Shown here: positions 8,463-15,387 of the stretch, one piece after another
Position numbering within the stretch: the stretch's first letter is position 1
Layout: each line of letters starts with the position of its first letter
NCBI RefSeq assembly: GCF_014639235.1
Contig: NZ_BMFU01000001.1
Coordinates: 372,001-436,000, forward strand
Origin: Paenibacillus silvae
GTDB lineage: Bacteria; Bacillota; Bacilli; Paenibacillales; Paenibacillaceae
DNA: 64,000 bases
Direction: 5' to 3'
The notes under the pieces: model-generated
What the model was told of the DNA's origin: nothing
Databases searched by the model: none
What the model saw: only the letters and a program-made list of their open reading frames with translations
Translations under genes and position numbers: made by a program

Positions 8463-9113
8463 TTATTTATAAAATGTGCCCAGCACGTCCAGATCTGCCG
8501 AACGCTCAATCCGAAAAGGATAGATGAAACCCTGCTTGATTTTGGAAAATCTGCGCCCCCACAGATCCAGCCCCGACGTGAACTTATATGCCTGGTATAT
8601 AAATTTGGAACAATAGTTTCGTTCAATGCTCAGAAGATCCGTTTGCAAACGATAATACTTTACCTGCTGGTAATGATCCTCTACCCATTCCGCTGCGCGA
8701 TCTCCTACTTGACGAAGCCTGGAGCGAAATACGATAAAACGGTCTCCTTGATAGAAACGGGTGAGGTACCAGTCCAGTGTATCTGCAAAAACAGGTCCAT
8801 AAGGGTGCACATGATACACCTTCCCATCCAGACCAATAATGCCCATATGACCGGCATAATAGGTTGACTCCGAGCTAGGTGTATATACGATGTCCCCCGG
8901 CTCAAGCTTCATTGATGTTAGTGAACTAAGAGGCAGGTCCTGCTGTTGTCTTCTCGCTGCTGCGCGCTTACGGCGCCGCTCTACCAATAAACGGTGAATT
9001 GCTCCGGCTGCAGCAAGATAAATTTCAGACCATTTGATACGTTTCTTGTTTATTCGATTAAGCATGCGCTGAATGAACGTGACATTTCGTGTTGAAGGTG
9101 AATTTTTTTTCAT
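8463..9113 (-). CDS. YiiX/YebB-like permuted papain-fold cysteine hydrolase
   Basis: 216 residues. The family is a circularly permuted NlpC/P60-type fold in which the catalytic His precedes the Cys. Here LEPGDIVYT starts the domain (about 81), AGHMGIIG carries the His (about 99) and NYCSKFIYQAYK carries the Cys (about 176-187). The N-terminal 70 residues are very basic (Arg/Lys-rich) and carry no clear signal peptide, so a cytoplasmic or membrane-surface location is possible. GGAG lies 8 bases before the ATG. Substrate unknown; relatives are thought to cleave amide bonds in peptidoglycan or lipid-linked compounds. Confidence 0.75.
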   Translation of the reverse strand: MKKNSPSTRNVTFIQRMLNRINKKRIKWSEIYLAAAGAIHRLLVERRRKRAAARRQQQDLPLSSLTSMKLEPGDIVYTPSSESTYYAGHMGIIGLDGKVYHVHPYGPVFADTLDWYLTRFYQGDRFIVFRSRLRQVGDRAAEWVEDHYQQVKYYRLQTDLLSIERNYCSKFIYQAYKFTSGLDLWGRRFSKIKQGFIYPFRIERSADLDVLGTFYK

Positions 9114-9271
9114 ATGCTGTACTCCACTCTTGTCGGTTCGTGAAAACCTGTTATTAAATCCTTATTTTATTGATTTGTTGATTTTGATTATAGTTTGTTT
9201 TAAGCTGTTCTTCAATTTGTTCAAGCCCCTTCTATTTTGTGCAGTCTTATTTTCTTCATACCGGCTGCAGA

Positions 9272-9305
9272 CAAAAAAATAACCTCGGGAAATTCCCGAA
9301 GTTAT
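9272..9305 (-). terminator. Terminator of the FAD oxidoreductase gene
   Basis: ATAACCTCGGG / TCCCGAAGTTAT stem with a run of seven A on the plus strand (9272-9278), which is the U tract for the minus-strand transcript. Confidence 0.85.
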
Positions 9306-9344
9306 CCATAGTACGAAGTCTCCATTTCTCAGTGAATGTGATAA

Positions 9345-10382
9345 TTATTCCTCCACCACACCGAGTGCTTTGTTTTTCTCTTTGAACCGACTGTTATGTG
9401 ATGATACATAAGCAACCTTCTCTGCAGCCGGGTCCAAGTACAATTTCGCGCTGTTTACTGCCAGAGCTGCATCCGTAAACGTACCCGCAATCAGATATAA
9501 TTTACTGCCATAATCTACGAAATCTCCTGCCGCAAAAACCCCCGGGATATTGGTTTGCAGTCTCTCGGTTGTGCTGACATGCCACTCACCCAAATCCAAT
9601 CCCCAATCACGAATCGGACCAAAATCACTCTTCATGCCATGATTAACGATGACCGCATCGACTTCAAGCATCTCTGTCTGTCCGTTTTCCATATGAGTGA
9701 TGGTTACATGTTCGATCATTTCCCCGCTCAAACTGTGCAGCTTCTCAATCGCGTAAGGTGTCCTCACGTCTACTGACGATTCTTTCATACGCAGCACATT
9801 GCGTTCCAGCCCGCCAAAATGATCACGTCGATGTACCACCGTTACTTGCTCGGCAAGGCTCTCCAGCTCATTAGCCCAATCCACAGCTGAATCTCCCCCG
9901 CCAGAGATGAGCACCCGTTTACCTCGGAAAGGCTCCAGCTCCTGTACAGTGTAATGCAAATTCGATACCTCGTAGCGATCTGCTCCTTCAAGCTCCAGCT
10001 TCGCCATTTTATAAATGCCATAGCCAATTGCTAGAATAACCGTACGTGTCCAATGTTGTTCCCCGCTTGCCGCTGTAAGAAGAATCGTACCGTCATGCAA
10101 CCGCTCAAAGCCTTCAATCTGTTGTTCAAATACCAAAGTTGGATCGAAGGTTCGGGCCTGCTGTTCGAGCTGCTTGATCAAATCTTCACACAGGATCGGG
10201 GTTACTCCGCCAACGTCCCAAATCATCTTTTCCGGGTAAAAAAGCATTCGTCCCCCAAGTCTGTCTCTCGCCTCAATCAGCTTGGTCTTCATATCACGCA
10301 TACCGCTATAAAAAGCAGAGTACATGCCCGCCGGGCCGCCTCCGATGATGGTTACATCATAAAGCTCCAAATCCTGATTCAT
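9345..10382 (-). CDS. Fur-regulated ferredoxin/flavodoxin-NADP+ reductase, type 2 (YcgT/YumC-like)
   Basis: 345 residues. An FAD-binding GGGPAGMYSAFYSG motif sits near the N-terminus, a second nucleotide motif ISGGGDSAVDWANELE about mid-protein, and GVFAAGDFVDYGSKLYLIAGTFTDAA in the C-terminal FAD domain. The CxxC of thioredoxin reductase is absent, which fits the TrxR-like ferredoxin-NADP+ reductases. The ATG at 10382 has GGAGGT 9 bases upstream; an upstream in-frame ATG would place the Fur box within the gene. A Fur box lies 40 bases upstream. A role in reducing ferric siderophores or supplying electrons under iron limitation is inferred from the Fur box and the adjacent siderophore genes; B. 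subtilis YcgT is also Fur-controlled. Confidence 0.88.
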   Translation of the reverse strand: MNQDLELYDVTIIGGGPAGMYSAFYSGMRDMKTKLIEARDRLGGRMLFYPEKMIWDVGGVTPILCEDLIKQLEQQARTFDPTLVFEQQIEGFERLHDGTILLTAASGEQHWTRTVILAIGYGIYKMAKLELEGADRYEVSNLHYTVQELEPFRGKRVLISGGGDSAVDWANELESLAEQVTVVHRRDHFGGLERNVLRMKESSVDVRTPYAIEKLHSLSGEMIEHVTITHMENGQTEMLEVDAVIVNHGMKSDFGPIRDWGLDLGEWHVSTTERLQTNIPGVFAAGDFVDYGSKLYLIAGTFTDAALAVNSAKLYLDPAAEKVAYVSSHNSRFKEKNKALGVVEE

Positions 10383-10421
10383 CTTTTTGGGACCTCCATC
10401 CATTCGACTATCATCGATTAT

Positions 10422-10440
10422 GATATTGATTCTCATTATC
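10422..10440. promoter_or_regulatory. Fur box upstream of the FAD oxidoreductase
   Basis: GATATTGATTCTCATTATC matches the 19-bp Fur consensus GATAATGATTATCATTATC at 17 of 19 positions. It lies 40 bases upstream of the ATG at 10382. Confidence 0.88.
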
Positions 10441-10529
10441 GTTTAAGTGTAATGGAAATCTGTTGAAATTACAATGGCTATATCCTCTTTAAATCCTGAA
10501 TAGCCTTACGTATACGATTTCCTCTTAAT

Positions 10530-11549
10530 TTAGCGCGCTCTTGGAGCAGACAAAAGTTTATCTACGACAAAATCGAGTTGTTTATTGATGGAATAGATGT
10601 CCGAATAATAAAAGAAATCAAAATCAATCTCGATCAGACGACCTTCTTTTACTGCCGGAATGCTGCTCCATACAGGGTTATCTGTTAGATTGTCTGCCCC
10701 ATCATACACAGAGCGAAACACATAGTCACCTACGTATTCCGGAAGAACTTCCATCGAGATTGTAGAACCAGCAGCTTCTGATGCTACATCGATTTTGTCT
10801 TGTACTACTTTAGGAGCTTTCATTTCCAGATACTCATAGACTGCCTGAGAACCCCGACCAAATTGCTTGCTCTCCACAACGACCATACCTTTCAGACCGC
10901 CTTCAATAATGGAAATGGTCTTGTCCAATATCCCTGCATCTGCAAGTGTTTTCTTGCTCTCCTCCACTTTGCTGTTAAGATCATTAATCAAGACTTCAGC
11001 TTCCTTTTCTTTACCAAAGATGCTGGCTATGCTGTGAAGCCGTTCCTCGGTTGTCATTTCCTCATATGGAATGTACACCGTAGGTGCGATATTTTTCAAA
11101 GTATTATAGGTTTCTTCCGACGGAACAATAATCAGATCTGGATTGAGATCAATGACCGCTTCAGGGTTCGGTTCGAACCAGGTACCCAGTGAATTCACAC
11201 CTTCAAGCTCACTCTTGTAAGCAGCCCCGTCGTATACATCTGATGTTGCGATTGGCTTAACTCCAAGTGCAATCACATCACCCTGAAGATACAGCACAAC
11301 AACCCGTTTTGGATTAGCTGGAACAATAACATCACCTTTTATTGTCGAGACCGTGCGTGTTTCATTATCTTTGTTTACTTGACTTCCCGTCTCTGAGGTT
11401 ACTGCCTGATTGCCGCTGTTGGAATTCGCACCTGTGCTTTCACCGGCAGATCGAGTAGCAGCTGTCCCCGAAGAACAGGCCGCAAGGAGCATCGTTAAAC
11501 TCAACAACGCAATCATGATCATGCTGGCGCTCGTTTTTTTACTTTTCAT
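10530..11549 (-). CDS. Siderophore-binding lipoprotein from internal start (copy 1)
   Basis: 339 residues from the ATG at 11549, in the same frame as the upstream AraC domain. GGAGGG lies 9 bases before the ATG and a near-perfect Fur box is 27 bases upstream, both hallmarks of an independent iron-starvation transcript. Signal peptide MKSKKTSASM..., lipobox LLAAC with lipidated Cys at 25. A Ser/Gly/Asn-rich tether follows, then RTVSTIKGDVIVPANPKRVVVL and PDLIIVPSEE, as in Fe-siderophore binding proteins of the FeuA/FhuD type. It presumably delivers ferri-siderophore to a permease encoded elsewhere. Ligand unknown. Confidence 0.75.
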   Translation of the reverse strand: MKSKKTSASMIMIALLSLTMLLAACSSGTAATRSAGESTGANSNSGNQAVTSETGSQVNKDNETRTVSTIKGDVIVPANPKRVVVLYLQGDVIALGVKPIATSDVYDGAAYKSELEGVNSLGTWFEPNPEAVIDLNPDLIIVPSEETYNTLKNIAPTVYIPYEEMTTEERLHSIASIFGKEKEAEVLINDLNSKVEESKKTLADAGILDKTISIIEGGLKGMVVVESKQFGRGSQAVYEYLEMKAPKVVQDKIDVASEAAGSTISMEVLPEYVGDYVFRSVYDGADNLTDNPVWSSIPAVKEGRLIEIDFDFFYYSDIYSINKQLDFVVDKLLSAPRAR

Positions 11550-12506
11550 TGATGTAGACCCTCCGTCTTTATATTGATAATGATTATCATAATCAATATA
11601 TCTCGACTTCAATGTCCAGCCAATGGACGATTCGGATAAATGCAATGGACGATCTTCAGTTCGTGCTTTTTTCCTCATCATCTTTTGATAAAGGCTTGGA
11701 GACAGGCCTACATATTTCTTGAAGATACGGCTGAAGTAGTACACGTCCGAATAACCAACCTCTGCTGCGATATCACCGAGCGTTGCATCAGAGCGCACAA
11801 GTAAATCCCGAGCCTTGCCAATTCGTGTCTTTATTAAGTAATCGATGGGACTATACCCCGTCTTTCTTTTGAATCGCATCGATAAATGACGAGAGCTATA
11901 ATTAAATTGCTCTGCCAGCATATCAAGTGTAACCTGTTCTCTGTAATGATTCTGGATGTAACGAATGGTTTGTTTTACCGGGTCCGCAAGTTCTGTTTGA
12001 ACCTCCTGTGCATACAGTTGAACCATCAACTCATGAATGAACTGATAAAACAAACTTTTAGTATGAAGTAGATCTAATTGGGTTGACTGCGCCCATGCTT
12101 TCTCCATCTCACTAAGATATCGTAACAGTCCCAGTGGACTACTCGGTGTAAATCCATACTGCAAGGAGAACGGTGCAGCCTGAGGCTGTGCCAATAACAT
12201 TTTATTTCGAAAACGAGGAAAGGCAAGGAAGGCCCTGTAATAAAGCAGAATATATTCAAAATCTGCATTGGCTTGGATATCCAGTGAAGCTCCTTTCGTT
12301 CCATGAAGCATGTAAAATCGCTCCGCCTGGTGCTCTTGTCCATCCAATTGAAGTTGAGCAGATCCCCGAATCGTATATATAAATCCATTTGCTGGAAGTG
12401 AATAGGAACTCAGTTGTGCTCCTGTCTCCATCACGATTCGGCGGATATCCAGAACCTTAACTGCGGCTTGATTCCAGCATTTCATCTGTTCGTCTAATTG
12501 CATCAA
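10530..12506 (-). CDS. AraC-type regulator fused in frame to a siderophore-binding lipoprotein (copy 1)
   Basis: 658-codon ORF. Residues about 1-160 form a cupin-like sensor domain. Residues about 175-275 are an AraC/XylS double HTH (VTLDMLAEQFNYSSRHLSMRF ... LGDIAAEVGYSDVYYFSRIFKK). A 49-codon linker after GLSP leads to M320, then a lipoprotein signal peptide (KSKK, hydrophobic core, LLAAC) and a full FecB/FeuA-like class III binding protein to the end. No stop or frameshift separates the parts. The linker is encoded by a Fur box plus an RBS, so the lipoprotein can also be made alone from M320 (separate entry). B. subtilis Btr also joins AraC and binding domains, but without an internal signal peptide. 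A start at codon 2 is possible. Paralogue of the next gene. No permease or ATPase genes are adjacent. Confidence 0.8.
   Translation of the reverse strand: MMQLDEQMKCWNQAAVKVLDIRRIVMETGAQLSSYSLPANGFIYTIRGSAQLQLDGQEHQAERFYMLHGTKGASLDIQANADFEYILLYYRAFLAFPRFRNKMLLAQPQAAPFSLQYGFTPSSPLGLLRYLSEMEKAWAQSTQLDLLHTKSLFYQFIHELMVQLYAQEVQTELADPVKQTIRYIQNHYREQVTLDMLAEQFNYSSRHLSMRFKRKTGYSPIDYLIKTRIGKARDLLVRSDATLGDIAAEVGYSDVYYFSRIFKKYVGLSPSLYQKMMRKKARTEDRPLHLSESSIGWTLKSRYIDYDNHYQYKDGGSTSMKSKKTSASMIMIALLSLTMLLAACSSGTAATRSAGESTGANSNSGNQAVTSETGSQVNKDNETRTVSTIKGDVIVPANPKRVVVLYLQGDVIALGVKPIATSDVYDGAAYKSELEGVNSLGTWFEPNPEAVIDLNPDLIIVPSEETYNTLKNIAPTVYIPYEEMTTEERLHSIASIFGKEKEAEVLINDLNSKVEESKKTLADAGILDKTISIIEGGLKGMVVVESKQFGRGSQAVYEYLEMKAPKVVQDKIDVASEAAGSTISMEVLPEYVGDYVFRSVYDGADNLTDNPVWSSIPAVKEGRLIEIDFDFFYYSDIYSINKQLDFVVDKLLSAPRAR
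11576..11594. promoter_or_regulatory. Fur box inside the AraC-lipoprotein ORF (copy 1)
   Basis: GATAATGATTATCATAATC matches the Fur consensus at 18 of 19 positions. It lies within the open frame and on the minus strand is read as part of YDNHYQYK. Positioned to repress a promoter for the lipoprotein start at 11549. Confidence 0.92.
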
Positions 12507-12606
12507 ATACTCTCCAATCCCAGCCTCACCTAAAGACCTTTAATGGTCATCATTCTGCAAAAAATCGATAAGACATATGCCCGCAGAGGTGCGCTATAGT
12601 CTGTCA

Positions 12607-12636
12607 ATTATAAATGATAATAATTTTCATTATCAA
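12607..12636 (-). promoter_or_regulatory. Sigma-A-like promoter with embedded Fur box (AraC-lipoprotein copy 1)
   Basis: Minus strand TTGATA (12636-12631), 18-base spacer, TATAAT (12612-12607). The Fur box GATAATAATTTTCATTATC (12616-12634, 17 of 19 to consensus) covers the spacer, so Fur binding would block RNA polymerase. About 100 bases upstream of the ORF start. Confidence 0.85.
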
Positions 12637-12686
12637 CTAAAATTTAAGATGGATTTGGATTGCTTCTCAGCAAGTAATCTTTCCGT

Positions 12687-13682
12687 TTATTTTTTTCTAG
12701 AGATCTTCGTAAACCACGCAGCCAGTTCCTCTGTTTGATCTAATGTAGCAATAGGGTCAAAGTACCATGAACGATCCTTGCTCCATATGAAGACCCGATC
12801 ATTTTTAACTGCATCCAGTGAACTCCAGACTGCTTTGGTTTTCAAGTCTTCAAGGGTCAGATTATCTGCTGTTAGAATAATATAGTCTCCGACGAATTCC
12901 GGAATTGCTTCAGATGAAACTTCAACCAGTTGGTCTTTCATTAAAATCTCTTTTTTATCTGCAGGTGGATTCAAACCAAGCGCACTATAAACTGCCTGAC
13001 CTCCACGACCAAAATTATCACCAAAAGCCATTGGTGCTTTCTCATCGAACTGCATAACCGAAACCTCGGCGGATGCATCAAGCGCTTCACCAACGCGCTT
13101 TTTGGCATCTGCAATTCTTGCATCATAATCGGCTAACCAGGCTTTGGATTCTTTTTCTTTATTCAGCACTTCACCGAAGTAGGCAACCTCTTCATGAGTG
13201 TCTTTAAATTCACCATATGGAATAACAAGGGTAGGCGCTATTTTGCTAAATGAGTCGTATAGATCAGGATTACCTGTCACAATCAAATCCGGTTCAAGTT
13301 CTAACACTTTCTCAAGAGAAATCGTTTCATATTCCCCAATATTTTGAACGCCTTCCAGCGAGTCAATAAAATAAGGATTCTTGAGGTTCAGCTCGGGTGT
13401 ACCCACTGGCTTGATTCCCAGGGCGATGAGGCTTCCCAAATACAAGTCAACCACGATACGTTTAGGCTCATCCGGAATTGTAATATTTCCCTTTACCGTC
13501 GAGATTGTACGCACTTTCGATGGCTGATTTTGATTTTCCGCTGTTACGTTGTTCGCGGAACTATTGCTCCCAGATTTATCCCCACCCGTACTACTGGATA
13601 CACCTGCCGAGCAGGCACTTAGCAGTAATGTAAGGCTCAGCAGAATACTAAGCATCATTCCCGTTCTAGTCTGTCTGTTCAT
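12687..13682 (-). CDS. Siderophore-binding lipoprotein from internal start (copy 2)
   Basis: 331 residues from the ATG at 13682, same frame as the AraC domain. GGAGGGG lies about 9 bases before it and a Fur box 27 bases upstream. Basic n-region (NRQTR), hydrophobic core and lipobox LLSAC with Cys at 24, then a Ser/Gly/Asn tether. The binding-protein body has the conserved class III layout (two lobes joined by a long helix around EKESKAWLADYDARIADAKKRVGEA). Together with copy 1 it suggests two different ferri-siderophore ligands. The transporter genes are not in this window. Confidence 0.75.
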   Translation of the reverse strand: MNRQTRTGMMLSILLSLTLLLSACSAGVSSSTGGDKSGSNSSANNVTAENQNQPSKVRTISTVKGNITIPDEPKRIVVDLYLGSLIALGIKPVGTPELNLKNPYFIDSLEGVQNIGEYETISLEKVLELEPDLIVTGNPDLYDSFSKIAPTLVIPYGEFKDTHEEVAYFGEVLNKEKESKAWLADYDARIADAKKRVGEALDASAEVSVMQFDEKAPMAFGDNFGRGGQAVYSALGLNPPADKKEILMKDQLVEVSSEAIPEFVGDYIILTADNLTLEDLKTKAVWSSLDAVKNDRVFIWSKDRSWYFDPIATLDQTEELAAWFTKISRKK

Positions 13683-14639
13683 ATGAATTACCCCTCCATG
13701 TTTATAGTGATAATGATTATCATCATTACTATAAACATACTTCCTGCTTCTAACTCTGGAAATATCACTTCGCGCCACACCCGATGTCAAATCAGGCCAA
13801 TGTATGGGAGCAGAGTTTTTTTCTTTAAATTGCAAAGGAGAAAGACCCGTATGTTTCTTGAACATGCGTCCTAAATAATATCCATCAGGGTAACCAATGC
13901 CTGCTGCAATCTCATCGAGTGTGGCGTCGGTTTGCAACAGCATCTCTTTGGCTTTGAACAAACGAAACTGAATAAGATAATCGATGGGACTGCTGCCAAC
14001 CGACTGCTTAAACTTACGTGACAAGCTTCTCGGACTGGTGTTTATCATTTCAGCCAAAGTATGAAGCGTAAGTGGCTGCGCGTAGGAAGATTCTATAATT
14101 TTGATAATTTTGTCAACCTGTGCTTTAGCACTCAGATCGGGATTGGATGCAAGAGAAATCTGTGAGGCGATCTGCTGCACAAAGAAATAGAACAAACTCT
14201 TGGCCTGAAAATGGTGAACGGGTTTTTGGGAATCCCACAAAAAGTGCATCTGTTTCAAATGCTCATATAACATGGTTGGCCTATCCGGGGAAAAACCAAA
14301 ATTCATCTGAAACGGATTGGAGAGCTCCATCAACTTTTCCAGATAGTTTCTACTTCTTCTAGGCAGTTCGGCCTTATACATCAAGTAATATAAGCGTAAC
14401 CCGGCTTCTCCGGCTTGAATAACCAGCTTACTCCCCTTTCCCCCATGGAGAACATAAAAGCGACTGACTTCGTAAGTTTCGTTGTCAATTGTCACACCAG
14501 CATCACCCTGAAAGGTGAGAATAAAGGTATGTGACGGAAACTTATATTTCATCTCTTCATATGCTCCACATTCAATATAACGGATATCAGTTATATTCAC
14601 CGCAGCATAATTCCAGAGTGTGTAATATTCATTCCACAT
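12687..14639 (-). CDS. AraC-type regulator fused in frame to a siderophore-binding lipoprotein (copy 2)
   Basis: 650-codon ORF, paralogous to the previous one. A cupin-like N-terminal region is followed by an AraC HTH pair at about 175-275 (LTLHTLAEMINTSPRSLSRKF ... LDEIAAGIGYPDGYYLGRMFKKHTGLSP). A 51-codon linker ends at M320, then comes a lipoprotein signal peptide (NRQTRTG, LLLSAC) and a class III binding protein (RTISTVKGNITIPDEPKRIVV; ELEPDLIVTGNPDLYD). The linker again contains a Fur box and RBS in the open frame. Linker lengths differ from copy 1 by exactly two codons, so the frame has been kept while the sequence diverged. AAGGAGA precedes the ATG at 14639, with a Fur-type inverted repeat upstream. 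Whether the long form is made is not shown by sequence. Confidence 0.8.
   Translation of the reverse strand: MWNEYYTLWNYAAVNITDIRYIECGAYEEMKYKFPSHTFILTFQGDAGVTIDNETYEVSRFYVLHGGKGSKLVIQAGEAGLRLYYLMYKAELPRRSRNYLEKLMELSNPFQMNFGFSPDRPTMLYEHLKQMHFLWDSQKPVHHFQAKSLFYFFVQQIASQISLASNPDLSAKAQVDKIIKIIESSYAQPLTLHTLAEMINTSPRSLSRKFKQSVGSSPIDYLIQFRLFKAKEMLLQTDATLDEIAAGIGYPDGYYLGRMFKKHTGLSPLQFKEKNSAPIHWPDLTSGVARSDISRVRSRKYVYSNDDNHYHYKHGGVIHMNRQTRTGMMLSILLSLTLLLSACSAGVSSSTGGDKSGSNSSANNVTAENQNQPSKVRTISTVKGNITIPDEPKRIVVDLYLGSLIALGIKPVGTPELNLKNPYFIDSLEGVQNIGEYETISLEKVLELEPDLIVTGNPDLYDSFSKIAPTLVIPYGEFKDTHEEVAYFGEVLNKEKESKAWLADYDARIADAKKRVGEALDASAEVSVMQFDEKAPMAFGDNFGRGGQAVYSALGLNPPADKKEILMKDQLVEVSSEAIPEFVGDYIILTADNLTLEDLKTKAVWSSLDAVKNDRVFIWSKDRSWYFDPIATLDQTEELAAWFTKISRKK
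13709..13727. promoter_or_regulatory. Fur box inside the AraC-lipoprotein ORF (copy 2)
   Basis: GATAATGATTATCATCATT, 17 of 19 to the Fur consensus, within the open frame and read as DDNHYHYK on the minus strand. It is 27 bases upstream of the internal ATG at 13682, the same spacing as in copy 1. Confidence 0.88.
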
Positions 14640-14691
14640 GATGATAACTCTTCTCCTTTTAATAGATTGAGGCTTTACTTCCCCTCGTTAT

Positions 14692-14706
14692 TGATAACCA
14701 TTATCA
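14692..14706. promoter_or_regulatory. Fur 7-1-7 box upstream of AraC-lipoprotein copy 2
   Basis: TGATAAC-C-ATTATCA fits the 7-1-7 inverted repeat TGATAAT-N-ATTATCA at 13 of 14 positions. It lies 53 bases upstream of the ATG at 14639, in the region shared with the divergent gene at 14831. Confidence 0.75.
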
Positions 14707-14830
14707 GTTATTATGTTAAGGTTCGCAATACAAATCGATGTAACTTATGGCCTGGCAATTATGGCTCACGAATCGCTAATCACATAAGAAACAAGAATCA
14801 CAATTAACTAACGATACCGAACAATCTGCG

Positions 14831-15307
14831 ATGGAACCTATTATTAAACACAGCCAAACTTATAATCATTTAGGGAAGTTGGTAGGCTTACGCGACCGAA
14901 TGCAAGGCTCAATTCATACCTTAGAAGGGGAGACAAGGTTTGATCGAATTGTATTGGATAACGATACGGGGAATGATCCTGGAAAGTCCATGATGTTAGA
15001 AAATGCTGAAGCGACTGTATTCAAAATGAAAAGAGAAATGGTCCAGGATATACATACTCAGCTGAACAAAGTGGACCATCAAATTGGAGAATTAACTAAA
15101 GAAATTAATGAAACTGCCTCCATTGCTTCAAAACAGCCTCATTTCAAGGGAAATAATTCAAGTGAGGAACAAAACAGAGTAGAACTTAAAGGAGATCGTG
15201 TAAAAGATGATCAAGCCGATCCTAATCCATCGATGATTCAAAATACGATCAAATCCCAAGCGAAAGAAACAAGTAGTTCTTCATCTTTTATAGATATCCA
15301 GATATAA
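14831..15307 (+). CDS. Hypothetical coiled-coil protein
   Basis: 158 residues, hydrophilic, no signal peptide. The central part ([37 protein letters not shown], about 57-95) has heptad-like spacing. The C-terminal third is Ser/Lys/Asp-rich and probably disordered. No clear ribosome binding site precedes the ATG. Divergent from the second AraC-lipoprotein ORF, so it might share the Fur-controlled region. No family recognised. Confidence 0.55.
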
Positions 15308-15339
15308 TCCTCTTATATGTATACATATCTCATCCCATG

Positions 15340-15366
15340 CCGCTAACCTGAAAGTTAGCGGTTTAT
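15340..15366 (+). terminator. Terminator-like hairpin after the 14831 gene
   Basis: CCGCTAAC (15340-15347), six-base loop, GTTAGCGG (15354-15361), then TTTA. The stem is perfect but the T tract is short. Located between convergent genes. Confidence 0.55.
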
Positions 15367-15387
15367 GGCATTTAGGCTTAATGAAAA

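Noticed and set aside
10530..14639. Sequencing frameshift as the cause of the AraC-lipoprotein fusions
   Set aside because: Both halves are intact with no frame change needed, and the same structure occurs independently in two diverged copies.
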